From Chitinophaga alhagiae (GTDB taxonomy: Bacteria > Bacteroidota > Bacteroidia > Chitinophagales > Chitinophagaceae): a stretch of 64,000 nt of DNA. The notes under the pieces are model-generated. The model was given only the letters and a program-made list of their open reading frames with translations, was not told where the DNA came from and made no database searches. Every line of letters begins with the position of its first letter. Positions within the stretch are counted from its first letter, which is position 1. The stretch lies in contig NZ_QXMH01000001.1 in NCBI RefSeq assembly GCF_003568665.1, forward strand, positions 1,488,001-1,552,000. Reading direction: 5' to 3'. Of the stretch, positions 35,007-43,598 are shown piece by piece. The position numbers and the translations under genes are program-made.

Positions 35007-35834
35007 TTATTCATGTATGGATAATAACGGTACGTTTGTGTTGAAAGCAATGCGCGACGTGTGGCTCCGTTTGAAGATACTGTCAAACAACCCGTGTTTT
35101 TTCGGGATGATGAGCAGCAGGTCCGCGCCTTCTTTTTCCGCAAAACCGGTAATGCCTTCCACCACATTGGGGTGGTCTACAAAATGATATTGCGGGTTGT
35201 AATTATGCAGCATATTGTCCAGCTCCTGGTTCTCTTCCGGGTGCATATGCTCTTTGCCTTCTTTCTGTACGTTCAGCACCAGCAGCTCCGGCTTGAACTC
35301 GTCCAGCAAACCATGCAGCAGCTCTTTGCGGGTGGTTTTGGCCACCTTCCGGAGGTCGCAGGCAAACACTATTTTTTTCACCGGCCTGAAAACGGCTTCG
35401 GTAGGCACTACAATAACGGGGAAGCTGGAATTTTTGACCACATCTACGGTGTTGGAGCCTACCAGTATTTCTTCCAGCTGGCTGCCGCCGGTGATGCCCA
35501 TTACAATAATGTCCGCCCCTTCTTCCCTGCATACCTGGTCTATATTGGCGGCCAGCAGGTGATTGTCTGCCCGGTGATCTACGGTGATGCCCGCGGGCAC
35601 TGCCGGCGCCAGCTCCGCCTGCATATGCTGCAGGCCCTCCAGGCTGGAGGCTTTCAGGTCTTCCATGTTCACCATAGGCACGGCGGTAGGCAAGTCCGGG
35701 ATGGGAACGATCAGTTCATAGGCATGGTACAGCAGCACACGGGTAGCGCCCGTTTGCTGCGCCAGGCCCAGGGCATAGCGGGCCGCGTTATAGGCGGTTG
35801 CTGAAAAATCAGTTGGTACAATGATGGTTTTCAT
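35007..35834 (-). CDS. Universal stress protein, tandem UspA domains
   Basis: 275 residues, two UspA domains (1-140 and 150-275). Domain 1 keeps the ATP-binding pattern G-x2-G-x9-G-S: GITGGSQLEEILVGSNTVDVV, and PTDFSATAYNAARYAL at its start. Domain 2 is degenerate in this loop (IIPKKHGLFDSIFKRSHTSRIA), so only one nucleotide site is likely. Cytoplasmic; role in stress or energy status inferred from the family only. Confidence 0.92.
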   Translation of the reverse strand: MKTIIVPTDFSATAYNAARYALGLAQQTGATRVLLYHAYELIVPIPDLPTAVPMVNMEDLKASSLEGLQHMQAELAPAVPAGITVDHRADNHLLAANIDQVCREEGADIIVMGITGGSQLEEILVGSNTVDVVKNSSFPVIVVPTEAVFRPVKKIVFACDLRKVAKTTRKELLHGLLDEFKPELLVLNVQKEGKEHMHPEENQELDNMLHNYNPQYHFVDHPNVVEGITGFAEKEGADLLLIIPKKHGLFDSIFKRSHTSRIAFNTNVPLLSIHE

Positions 35835-35977
35835 GCCTGGGAGATTTTATATAAAGTTACGCAATAACCGCACCAATCGTTGGCATAAAGTCATAAATAA
35901 ATTATAAAAGATGAATATATACATGGCGCTGCACGGGGCCGTGTTCCGCCGGTATAGACAAATCTGCGCAAATCCGT

Positions 35978-35985
35978 TATTTTTG
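35978..35985 (+). promoter_or_regulatory. lysS -7 box
   Basis: TATTTTTG, exact TAnnTTTG, giving a leader of about 50 nt before the lysS ATG. Confidence 0.6.
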
Positions 35986-36040
35986 CACTCCTTAAAAGGC
36001 CGGCGGGGCTGAATCTGCCGGCCGTATATGATAAACACCA

Positions 36041-37579
36041 ATGAGCGTAAATACCCAACAGCAACTCTCCGAACAGGAGATCATCCGCCGGGAAAAACTG
36101 CAGGAGCTGCAGAAACTGGGCGTAGACCCGTACCCGGCGCCGGAATACCCCGTGAATGCGTATTCTGCAGACATTAAGGCCGGTTATTCCGAAGAAACGA
36201 AAGACCAGTACCAGCAGGTATGCCTGGCAGGCCGCATCATGCAAACGCGAGACATGGGCAAGGCCAACTTTGCCGTGCTGCAAGACAGCAAGGGCCGTAT
36301 CCAGCTGTACATCAAGCGGGACGAAATTTGTTCCGGTGAAGATAAATCCCTGTATGACGTAGTGTGGAAAAAGCTGACGGACATTGGCGATTTCATAGGC
36401 GTTAAAGGTTATGTATTCACTACCAAAACCGGCGAAACCTCCGTACACGTGAAAGAACTGACGGTGCTGGCCAAGGCCCTGCGCCCGCTGCCCGTGGTGA
36501 AGGAAAAGGAAGGCGAGACCTTTGACGCGGTAACAGACCCGGAGTTCAAGTACCGCCAGCGGTATGCGGACCTGGTGATCAACCCGGAGGTGAAGGAAGT
36601 GTTTAAAAAACGCACCCGCCTCATGCAGACCATCCGTGATTTTTATAACGAAATGGGCTACCTGGAAGTGGAAACCCCCATTTTGCAGGCTATCCCCGGC
36701 GGCGCCACCGCCCGTCCCTTCATTACCCATCACAATGCGCTGGATATGCCGCTGTACCTGCGCATTGCCAATGAGCTGTACCTGAAAAGGCTGATCGTGG
36801 GCGGGTTTGAAGGCGTGTATGAGTTTGCCAAAGACTTCCGCAACGAAGGCATGGACCGCACGCATAACCCGGAGTTTACCGTAATGGAAATGTATGCCGC
36901 CTATAAGGACTATGACTGGATGATGCGTACCACGGAAGCCCTGCTGGAAAAAGTGGCCGTTAACGTGAACGGCAGCACGGACGTGCAGGCCGGCGAGCAG
37001 GTGATCAGCTTCAAAGCCCCCTACCGCCGCGTATCCATGTACGATGCCATCAGGGAACACACCGGCATAGACATTACCGGCATGGACGAAGCGCAGTTGC
37101 GCGACGTGTGCAAACAACTGGGCATACCCGTAGAAGCCAGTGCCGGCAAGGGCAAGCTGATAGATGAAATTTTCGGGGAGAAATGCGAGCACCACTACGT
37201 GCAGCCCACCTTCATCATAGACTACCCGGTAGAAATGAGCCCGCTGACCAAGAAGCACCGCAGCAAAGCCGGCCTGGTAGAGCGTTTTGAGCTGATCGTG
37301 AACGGGAAGGAAATTGCCAACGCCTACTCCGAGCTGAATGACCCCATAGACCAGCGCCAGCGCTTTGAAGAGCAGGTGCAGCTGATGGAGCGGGGAGATG
37401 ACGAGGCCATGTATATCGATTATGATTTCCTGCGCGCGCTGGAATATGGCATGCCGCCCACATCCGGCATCGGCATCGGTATAGACCGCCTGACCATGCT
37501 GATGACCAACCAGCCCTCCATCCAGGACGTGCTGTTTTTCCCGCAAATGCGCCCGGAGAAAACCAGCGGCGAAGCATAA
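36041..37579 (+). CDS. lysS: Lysyl-tRNA synthetase, class II
   Basis: 512 residues, full length. N-terminal OB-fold anticodon-binding domain (about 60-170), then catalytic core with motif 1 around [11 protein letters not shown], the loop PGGATARPF, motif 2 with [20 protein letters not shown] and motif 3 [13 protein letters not shown]. Charges tRNA-Lys. Monocistronic with promoter and terminator. Confidence 0.97.
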   Translation: MSVNTQQQLSEQEIIRREKLQELQKLGVDPYPAPEYPVNAYSADIKAGYSEETKDQYQQVCLAGRIMQTRDMGKANFAVLQDSKGRIQLYIKRDEICSGEDKSLYDVVWKKLTDIGDFIGVKGYVFTTKTGETSVHVKELTVLAKALRPLPVVKEKEGETFDAVTDPEFKYRQRYADLVINPEVKEVFKKRTRLMQTIRDFYNEMGYLEVETPILQAIPGGATARPFITHHNALDMPLYLRIANELYLKRLIVGGFEGVYEFAKDFRNEGMDRTHNPEFTVMEMYAAYKDYDWMMRTTEALLEKVAVNVNGSTDVQAGEQVISFKAPYRRVSMYDAIREHTGIDITGMDEAQLRDVCKQLGIPVEASAGKGKLIDEIFGEKCEHHYVQPTFIIDYPVEMSPLTKKHRSKAGLVERFELIVNGKEIANAYSELNDPIDQRQRFEEQVQLMERGDDEAMYIDYDFLRALEYGMPPTSGIGIGIDRLTMLMTNQPSIQDVLFFPQMRPEKTSGEA

Positions 37580-37601
37580 ACAACTTATTTTTTGAAACCG
37601 G

Positions 37602-37634
37602 AGGCCGGCCATGCAATGGGCCGGCCTTTTTTTG
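37602..37634 (+). terminator. lysS terminator
   Basis: AGGCCGGCC and GGCCGGCCT arms around a short loop, followed by seven T. Confidence 0.88.
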
Positions 37635-37736
37635 GCAGGTACACACCCGGCCGGGAAAGGCCTGTGGCTGCACCAGGTGTAACCTATACCAGGACTAGAC
37701 CGTGCCAGGTGGATCTGATGGTCATTCATTTATCTT

Positions 37737-37820
37737 CTTAGGTTCATCCTGGGGTTTTCTTAGGGTTTTCTTGAGTAATTTTATATCTCAAACCCTAAGA
37801 AAACCCCAGGATAACCCTAA
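37737..37820. repeat. Long inverted repeat with 20-bp perfect arms
   Basis: ATCCTGGGGTTTTCTTAGGG at 37746-37765 and its exact reverse complement at 37793-37812; the match continues imperfectly outward (TTAGG..ATCC with GGATAACCCTAA) and inward, around an AT-rich loop. It lies between lysS and the DoxX-like gene. Like the palindrome at 6501-6610 it contains short internal repeats (CCCTAA, AAACCC). Probably a non-autonomous palindromic element; function unknown. Confidence 0.85.
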
Positions 37821-37920
37821 ATATACCGTAGGATATAGCATCTATCCAAAAATGAGGAAGCAGGGCAAAGCGCCCATTGAACCCTTGCCGGCCTTTCCTG
37901 TTAATTACAAAAGCTTTTCT

Positions 37921-38295
37921 ATGAGATTCAACATCCCTACCCAGGCCGCAGTAGTACTTTACGCCCTTATATGGGCCTGTTTCGGTATCAATCACCTCAT
38001 CAACGCAAAAGAAATAGTGAGTATGGTGCCCGTACCGGGCGGTGTATTCTGGATCTATTTCACAGGAGTAGCCATGTTGCTGGCGGCCATCGCCATTATT
38101 TTCAACATACAGGCCAGGCTGGCCGGCTACCTGCTGGCCCTTATGCTGCTGGTATTCATTTTTACGATACATGTGCCGGGCCTTATCAATGGCAACCTGA
38201 TGGCGCCGGTGAATATCCTGAAAGACCTGGGGCTGCTTTGCGGCGCCATTATCATTGCCAACATCCGGCCTATTCACAAACAGGGCAGTAACTGA
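37921..38295 (+). CDS. DoxX-like small membrane protein
   Basis: 124 residues from ATG 37921 (MRFNIPTQAA). Four membrane helices with the pattern ALIWACFGINHLIN, VFWIYFTGVAMLLAAIAIIF, LAGYLLALMLLVFIFTIHVPG. This is the DoxX/DoxX-like fold; precise role unknown. An open frame continues upstream to 37702 but runs through the inverted repeat and has no family resemblance there. Its last codons form one arm of the copy-E hairpin. Confidence 0.8.
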   Translation: MRFNIPTQAAVVLYALIWACFGINHLINAKEIVSMVPVPGGVFWIYFTGVAMLLAAIAIIFNIQARLAGYLLALMLLVFIFTIHVPGLINGNLMAPVNILKDLGLLCGAIIIANIRPIHKQGSN

Positions 38296-38340
38296 ATGAC
38301 TGCCCTGTTTGATTTTCGACCATATCCTGTGAAAAACCAG
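38281..38340 (-). ncRNA. Dispersed hairpin element, copy E (diverged)
   Basis: Hairpin CAGGGCAGT / ACTGCCCTG at 38281-38289 and 38299-38307, then core TTTTCGACCATATCCTGTGA to 38331 and AAAAACC. The hairpin overlaps the last codons of the DoxX-like gene. No T tract on the minus strand and no clear promoter, so this is the weakest copy and may be degenerate. Confidence 0.4.
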
Positions 38341-38455
38341 TGCTAATGTAATCCGATTCTCCATGCCATGGCAGCATGAGTTGCTGCGTTGCGGCTTTAG
38401 CGCTATAACCAGCCGGTTTCCGCGGGTAGCCGGCGCCGCCGGTATATTTCATTGC

Positions 38456-38463
38456 TATATTTG
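38456..38463 (+). promoter_or_regulatory. -7 box of the S9 peptidase gene
   Basis: TATATTTG, exact TAnnTTTG, with a leader of about 50 nt. Confidence 0.5.
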
Positions 38464-38517
38464 ATATTTGATCTTTATTTTCGTTTGCGCTAATCTGCAA
38501 TCAACCTGTAAAAAATT

Positions 38518-40656
38518 ATGAGAAGTATGTACAGACCACTGCCAACCCTGCTGGCGGGCATTTACCTGCTGGCCGCCCAGCCGGCTTTTTCCCAGGAAAA
38601 AAAGGAACTGACCTTTGACCAGGTTTTTACCCGCCCGGTGAACATTACCGAGCCTTTGCCCGTAGTACGCGGCTGGGCGGACAAGGGGCACTATATTGAG
38701 ACCCGCGCCGGTAAAGCGCTGGCAGTAGATGTAAAAACAGGCGGCGCCACTCCTTACACGCCGCCGCCGGCCACCGGCAGAACGGTAGCGGTAAAAAATA
38801 ACGATGTATTTGTACAGGAGCCCAACGGCGGAGCGGAAATACGCCTTACCAGTGACAGCGCCCTGGAAAAGAACCCTACTCTTTCGCCAGACGAAAAATA
38901 TGTGGCCTTTACCCGCAATAACGACCTGTATGCGGTAGAAGTAGCTACCAAAAAAGAGATCAGGTACACTACAGACGGGTCTGACGTGATCTACAACGGC
39001 TGGGCCTCCTGGGTGTATTACGAAGAAATACTGGGCCGTGCCTCGCGCTACCGCGCCTTTTGGTGGAGCCCGGACAGCCGCCGGCTGGCATTTATGCGCT
39101 TTGACGATTCCAAAGTACCGGTTTTCCCGATCTACAGCGAAGCAGGGCAGCACGGTTTCCTGGAAAACACCCGCTATCCCAAGGCAGGAGATACCAACCC
39201 GGAAGTGAAGCTGGGCATGGTGTCCGTTGCCGGCGGCAACATTACCTGGGCCGACTTCAACGCGCAAGACGACCAGTATTTCGGCCAGCCTTTCTGGACG
39301 CCTGACGGCAGCGCCCTCTGGGCGCAATGGATGCCCCGTGACCAGAACAACCTCATCATTTACGCCATCAACACCGCCACCGGCGCTAAAAAGCCCATCT
39401 ACAACGAAACGCAGAAAACATGGATAGACTGGTTCACAGACATCTACTTCCTGGACAATAACAAAGGTTTCATTGTAAAAAGCGATAAATCCGGCTGGGA
39501 CCATCTCTACCTCCACAATATGGACGGCAGCCTGAAAAAACAGCTCACCAGCGGCAACTGGCGTGTAAAGGCCGTACTGGAGATCAACCAGCGGAAGCAG
39601 ACCGTTTATTTCACCGCCCGTAAAGAAGCCAGCACGCGGTACGATCTTTACAAGATCAGCATCAATGGCGGTGAACCGCAGCGCCTCACCTTCGGGGAGT
39701 TCTCTCACGATGTGAAGCTGGCGCCGGGCGGGGATTATTTTATTACCACCTACAGCAACCTCCGCACCCCTCCGCGCATGGCCCTGCTCAACGAAAAAGG
39801 CAAAGTGGTGCGTGAACTGGGCAATGCAAAAGGCGCAGCCTTTGATACCTACAAACTGGCCACCACCGAGTTGAAGACCTATAAAACGCGAGACGGGCTT
39901 GAACTGCCGCTCACCATCATCTGGCCGCTGAACATGGAGCCGGGCAAAAAATACCCCGTGCTGATCAGCATTTACGGCGGGCCGGATGCCGGCACGGTAT
40001 ACGATGCCTGGAAACCCAACCTGCTGGCCACACAATGGTATGCACAGGAAGGCCTCATACAGGTGGCCATTGACAACCGCGCCGCCGGCCACCTCGGCAA
40101 AGCGGGCATGAATTACATTCACCGCCAGCTGGGCAAATACGAAATAGAAGATTATATGGACGCTACCCGCTGGCTCACCAGCCAGCCCGGTGTAGATGCG
40201 GAAAGAGTATGCATTACAGGCGGCAGCTTTGGCGGGTATATGTCATGCATGGCCCTTACCTACGGCGCGGACGTGTTCCCCTATGGCATGGCCAATTTTG
40301 CGGTAACAGACTGGAGCCTGTATGACAGCCATTATACCGAACGTTTTATGGATACCCCGCAAGACAACCCGGAAGGTTACAAGATCACCTCCGTGCTCAC
40401 CCACGCGGCAAAATACAAAGGCCTGCTGCGCATTGTACATGGCACCATGGATGACAATGTACACCTGCAGAACTCCATACAGCTGGTCAACAAGTTCCAG
40501 GACCTGGGCAAACACTTTGAGCTGATGCTGTACCCCGGCGAGCGCCACGGCTGGGGCGGCGCCAAGGCCGCGCACCTGCGCAATGAGACCTACCGCTTTG
40601 TATACGAAAACCTGCTGCGCAAGCCGTTGCCGGCCGCATTCAAAGGCGCCAATTAA
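38518..40656 (+). CDS. Dipeptidyl peptidase IV-type S9 peptidase
   Basis: 712 residues. Signal peptide to about residue 24 (AFSQ). DPPIV N-terminal beta-propeller about 80-440, then alpha/beta-hydrolase domain with S570 in GGSFGGYM, D646 (or D645) in GTMDDNVH and H677 in PGERHGW. The WASWVYYEEILGR region in the propeller carries the Glu motif that holds the substrate amino terminus. Cleaves X-Pro or X-Ala dipeptides from peptides in the periplasm. Single gene with promoter and terminator. Confidence 0.94.
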   Translation: MRSMYRPLPTLLAGIYLLAAQPAFSQEKKELTFDQVFTRPVNITEPLPVVRGWADKGHYIETRAGKALAVDVKTGGATPYTPPPATGRTVAVKNNDVFVQEPNGGAEIRLTSDSALEKNPTLSPDEKYVAFTRNNDLYAVEVATKKEIRYTTDGSDVIYNGWASWVYYEEILGRASRYRAFWWSPDSRRLAFMRFDDSKVPVFPIYSEAGQHGFLENTRYPKAGDTNPEVKLGMVSVAGGNITWADFNAQDDQYFGQPFWTPDGSALWAQWMPRDQNNLIIYAINTATGAKKPIYNETQKTWIDWFTDIYFLDNNKGFIVKSDKSGWDHLYLHNMDGSLKKQLTSGNWRVKAVLEINQRKQTVYFTARKEASTRYDLYKISINGGEPQRLTFGEFSHDVKLAPGGDYFITTYSNLRTPPRMALLNEKGKVVRELGNAKGAAFDTYKLATTELKTYKTRDGLELPLTIIWPLNMEPGKKYPVLISIYGGPDAGTVYDAWKPNLLATQWYAQEGLIQVAIDNRAAGHLGKAGMNYIHRQLGKYEIEDYMDATRWLTSQPGVDAERVCITGGSFGGYMSCMALTYGADVFPYGMANFAVTDWSLYDSHYTERFMDTPQDNPEGYKITSVLTHAAKYKGLLRIVHGTMDDNVHLQNSIQLVNKFQDLGKHFELMLYPGERHGWGGAKAAHLRNETYRFVYENLLRKPLPAAFKGAN

Positions 40657-40678
40657 AACATTAGTACCTTATAAAAAG

Positions 40679-40710
40679 AAAAGGTCACTCCCGCGGGAGT
40701 GACCTTTTTT
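40679..40710 (+). terminator. Terminator of the S9 peptidase gene
   Basis: AAAAGGTCACTCC and GGGAGTGACCTTTT arms with a CGC loop and T run. Confidence 0.88.
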
Positions 40711-40723
40711 AATGACTTAGGGG

Positions 40724-40789
40724 CAAAAAAACAGGGCTGCAAGAATACAGCCCCGAAAAATTTTAACCATATCTTTATTGAAAAACCTA
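40724..40789 (-). ncRNA. Dispersed hairpin element, copy B
   Basis: Hairpin GGGCTG / CAGCCC at 40734-40739 and 40748-40753, differing at several paired positions from copies A, C and D but still paired, then core TTTTAACCATATCTTTATTG and AAAAACC to 40788. An A tract before it gives a T tract on the minus strand. The minus-strand promoter box is degenerate. A following GTGAACG block (near 40834) is shared with copies A and C. Confidence 0.5.
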
Positions 40790-41052
40790 GTACAAATTTC
40801 AATAATTTAGAAGTAAGCTTAATCCCCAAACTAGTGAACGCTATATTTTTTCTGGTTAACGTAGCGAAAACTGCTTTAAACGATCCATTACTACACGGTT
40901 TTTCCCCTTAAAATGGCCTTCAAGATAACTTTATAGCCGCTTCCAGCCTGCTTCCGGCGCACCGTAAAATCATGTTGCAACAACAAATATGATGAATGTT
41001 TAGATACGAGGAGATAACCGCGGACAGGGCATTGCAGAGAAGGGTGGAAATG
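40790..41052. other. Intergenic region, no gene seen
   Basis: Contains the outer flank of copy B and nothing else I recognise; several stop codons in all frames. Confidence 0.4.
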
Positions 41053-41146
41053 AAAAAAGGCGGTAAGAATACCGCCTTTGTAATAATTTTAACCATATCC
41101 TATGAAAAACCTAAGTCAAAGATAAGGTGGTTCATCTGCCGCGCAA
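41053..41146 (-). ncRNA. Dispersed hairpin element, copy C, with full promoter
   Basis: Best-preserved copy. On the minus strand: TTG (41144-41146), 19-nt spacer, TATCTTTG (41117-41124), predicted start near 41111, conserved core to about 41084, hairpin at 41059-41076 and T6 tract to 41053. That is a complete promoter-to-terminator unit of about 58 nt. No gene of its own follows on the minus strand. Confidence 0.6.
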
Positions 41147-41243
41147 GTCCATTTCCGTGAACGTGCTAAAATTGTTCGTGAAGCGCCAAAATCACCTATT
41201 TTGCAATTGGATATTGAAATTATTTAAATTATTATTTTTACTA

Positions 41244-41582
41244 CTATGCAATCCTGTAGCCATTTTTAACCGGCCTGTCCGGCTGCAGCAGCACTATTTC
41301 CTGCTCATCGCCCACTACACCCAGCACCAGGCACTCCGAAAAGAAATTTGCGATCTGTTTTACGGGAAAGTTAATTACCGCCACCACCTGCCGGCCTACC
41401 AGCTCTTCAGGGCTGTAGAGCCTGGTGATCTGCGCGGAAGACCGTTTAATGCCTATTGCGGGGCCAAAATCCACCTCCAGCTGGTAAGCAGGGTTACGGG
41501 CCTTCTCAAACACTTTGGCCGTCAGAATAGTGCCGGCATGAATGCGTACCTTCTCAAAATCATTCCATGTAATGGTTTCCAT
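41244..41582 (-). CDS. csaA: CsaA-type tRNA-binding domain protein
   Basis: 112 residues from ATG 41582 (METITWNDF). Single OB-fold tRNA-binding domain: FEKVRIHAGTI, then AYQLEVDFGPAIGIKRSSAQITRLY and QVVAVINFP. Homologous to the C-terminal part of some Met- and Phe-tRNA synthetases; CsaA is reported to bind tRNA or act as an export chaperone. The frame is open to 41690, but that region contains copy D of the hairpin element, so the leader is probably untranslated. Confidence 0.9.
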   Translation of the reverse strand: METITWNDFEKVRIHAGTILTAKVFEKARNPAYQLEVDFGPAIGIKRSSAQITRLYSPEELVGRQVVAVINFPVKQIANFFSECLVLGVVGDEQEIVLLQPDRPVKNGYRIA

Positions 41583-41647
41583 GCTATAAATATTTAATAA
41601 AGGGAAATTAGCCAAATTGAGGGGAAATACGGGAAGAGAGGGGGAAA

Positions 41648-41717
41648 AAAATAGGGCGGTAAGAATACCGCCCTCAATATTTTTAACCATATCCTATGAA
41701 AAACCAATACAAAGATA
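41648..41717 (-). ncRNA. Dispersed hairpin element, copy D, upstream of csaA
   Basis: Hairpin GGGCGGT / ACCGCCC at 41654-41673, core TTTTAACCATATCCTATGAA and AAACC to 41705, minus-strand -7 box TATCTTTG at 41710-41717. It is 66 nt upstream of the csaA start on the same strand, so here the terminator could act as an attenuator of csaA or end a separate small RNA. Confidence 0.55.
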
Positions 41718-41863
41718 GGCACGTGCCGCACATCTGTACTCCTGTTTTCGCCAAAGGCAGGTTTTATCTCGTAAACGTATTAAATAAAGTACTGTTAACA
41801 GCAATTTAACCAGCGGCACCCGCCTGCGGCCCCGGGGAGGGCTACACGTTTTCCGCGGCAGCA

Positions 41864-42853
41864 TCAATGCGTACGCGCCCGGGGTTTGGTTTGCATAATA
41901 CCGTCAATTTCCTCCAATATGCTGTCTGTCAGCAAAGGGTACACCTCCAGCGCCTTCAGGTTCTCTTTCAGCTGCTCTTCCTTGGTGGCGCCAAGGATGG
42001 CGGTAGTTACATCCGGGTTGCGGATGCACCAGGCTACCGCCAGGGTGGCCAGGCTGGTGTTCAGCTGCGCGGCTACCGCCTCCAGCTTTACCACGCGGGC
42101 CACATTCTCTTCCAGCAAATTGCGGTTCTTGAGCCATTCAAAACCTTCCAGGCCCAGGCGGGAACCTTCCGGAATGCCTTTGTTATACTTGCCGGTCAGC
42201 AGGCCGGAGGCCAGCGGGCTGAAAATGGTGGTGCCCAACCCTACCGTGCGGAAAACATCCAGGTACTCATGCTCCATTTTTTCCCGGCGAAAGAGGTTGT
42301 ACTCCGGTTGCTCCACTACGGGGCCAATGAGGTTGTATTGCCGGGCTATCATGTGGGCCTCCATAATTTCCGCCGGGCTCCATTCAGACGTGCCCCAGTA
42401 AAGAATTTTGCCCTGCTGGATGAGAATGTTCATGGTCCACACCACTTCTTCCATAGGCACGTGCTTGTCTGGCCGGTGGCAAAAAAACAGGTCCAGGTAA
42501 TCTACCCCCATCCGTTGCAGCGCCTCATGGCAGGCCTCTGTCAGGTGCTTGCGGCTGAGGCCGGTCTGGTTGGGCTTGTTCTGCTCGCCCCGCCAGCCAA
42601 AGTACGCCTTGCTGGAAAGGGTGTAAGATGTTCTGTCCCAGTTCTTCTTCTTCAATATCCGGCCCATCATCTTTTCAGATTCGCCCAGGGCGTATATTTC
42701 CGCGTTGTCGAAAAAGTTGATACCGTTGTCGTACGCCAGGCCCATGAGCCGGTCAGAAAGCGAATCGTCTATTTGCTTGTGAAAGGTGATCCAGCTGCCG
42801 AAAGACAGTACGCTGAGCTGCAGGCCGGATTTACCGAGTCTTCTGTATTCCAT
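41864..42853 (-). CDS. Aldo/keto reductase (potassium-channel beta-subunit-like group)
   Basis: 329 residues, TIM barrel. Catalytic tetrad D49, Y54, K82 and H126 (FFDNAEIYALG, SSKAYFGW, FFCHRPD). NADPH-binding C-terminal AILGATKEEQLKENLKAL. No physiological substrate can be named; this group often reduces carbonyl compounds. Single gene. A perfect 24-bp palindrome lies between it and the LptC gene. Confidence 0.93.
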   Translation of the reverse strand: MEYRRLGKSGLQLSVLSFGSWITFHKQIDDSLSDRLMGLAYDNGINFFDNAEIYALGESEKMMGRILKKKNWDRTSYTLSSKAYFGWRGEQNKPNQTGLSRKHLTEACHEALQRMGVDYLDLFFCHRPDKHVPMEEVVWTMNILIQQGKILYWGTSEWSPAEIMEAHMIARQYNLIGPVVEQPEYNLFRREKMEHEYLDVFRTVGLGTTIFSPLASGLLTGKYNKGIPEGSRLGLEGFEWLKNRNLLEENVARVVKLEAVAAQLNTSLATLAVAWCIRNPDVTTAILGATKEEQLKENLKALEVYPLLTDSILEEIDGIMQTKPRARTH

Positions 42854-42990
42854 GATGTGTTGATTTGATATTGAGGAACCAAAAATAAATATTCATGCTC
42901 CCAATAGGAAGCCCTGGAAAATAATACTTTGGCATGGTTGTTGACCATGTAAGTCAGGAAATTTTAGGTTAAAAAATAGGTTAAAGCGCA

Positions 42991-43014
42991 CAAGCCGGTC
43001 ATATGACCGGCTTG
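42991..43014. terminator. Perfect 24-bp palindrome
   Basis: CAAGCCGGTCAT and its exact complement, in the 183-nt gap between the aldo/keto reductase start and the LptC stop; 23 nt past the LptC stop. No T run follows, so termination is not certain. Confidence 0.5.
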
Positions 43015-43036
43015 CTGCGTTTATAGCGGAATATGT

Positions 43037-43594
43037 TTATTCTACAAAACTGCTGTCTGGCGCCATGAAAGAGCCGTGCGCCGTGTGAAACCTTGACCAG
43101 GAGAAATCCTGGTTGGCGTCAAAGCCCACGCCGAACAGCGTATCGTAAGGGGTGGAATAGCGGCAGTATTTATCCGTGGTGAACAGGGATTTTTTTGCGT
43201 CCCACCGCAGGTCTTTACAATCCAGCCGTTGAATGTTCTTGGGATCTTTAAGGCTGATGAACACTACGCTGTCACGCAGGTACACGTCTTTTTCGCCGTC
43301 CATGTACTTGCCGTAATTGGCGGTGAGTATGCTTGAAATAGTGAGGGAATCTGAATAGAACACTACTTTGAGGCCGCGGGGAAATTCCGTATAGGGCGGG
43401 TGGGTAGTATGCCTTTCCATGTAAGGCGAAGTGAGGATACCTTTTACGTGGGCCGTTTGGCTCATGATGGTTTCCACGTTATACCCCTGCTCTACGCCCA
43501 GCTTGTCTTTATCAAAACGGCGTACAGCGTTCATGTCGTTTTCACAACTACAGCAAACCAGCGCTACGGCCAGGTATGTGAGAAGTTGTTTCAA
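43037..43594 (-). CDS. LptC-like lipoprotein
   Basis: 185 residues if translation starts at TTG 43594, 5 nt after the stop of the preceding gene. That start gives a lipoprotein signal peptide (KQLLTYLAVALVCCSC) with lipobox VCCSC. An ATG at 43678 would place 28 extra residues before the signal peptide and overlap the upstream gene by 80 nt. The mature part has the beta-jellyroll pattern of the LptC/OstA group (VETIMSQTAHVKGILTSPY, VVFYSDSLTISSIL). LptC carries LPS from the inner-membrane LptBFG complex to LptA. Third gene of the coaX-OMP-LptC run. Confidence 0.78.
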   Translation of the reverse strand: MKQLLTYLAVALVCCSCENDMNAVRRFDKDKLGVEQGYNVETIMSQTAHVKGILTSPYMERHTTHPPYTEFPRGLKVVFYSDSLTISSILTANYGKYMDGEKDVYLRDSVVFISLKDPKNIQRLDCKDLRWDAKKSLFTTDKYCRYSTPYDTLFGVGFDANQDFSWSRFHTAHGSFMAPDSSFVE

Positions 43595-43598
43595 GGTA

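Noticed and set aside
35891..37729. 612-codon open frame antisense to lysS
   Set aside because: Same reason: lysS is unambiguous, and the antisense product has no recognisable domain.
37702..37920. N-terminal extension of the DoxX-like gene
   Set aside because: It reads through the inverted repeat and lacks a membrane or known domain.
38455..40122. 555-codon open frame antisense to the S9 peptidase gene
   Set aside because: The plus-strand product is a complete, motif-bearing peptidase; the antisense frame has no family resemblance and reflects GC-rich codon positions.
41586..41690. N-terminal extension of csaA upstream of ATG 41582
   Set aside because: The extension is the hairpin element itself; CsaA proteins begin at the METITW-type residue.
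42991..43014. Perfect 24-bp palindrome as a clear terminator
   Set aside because: No T tract follows on either strand, so it is reported only as a hairpin of uncertain role.
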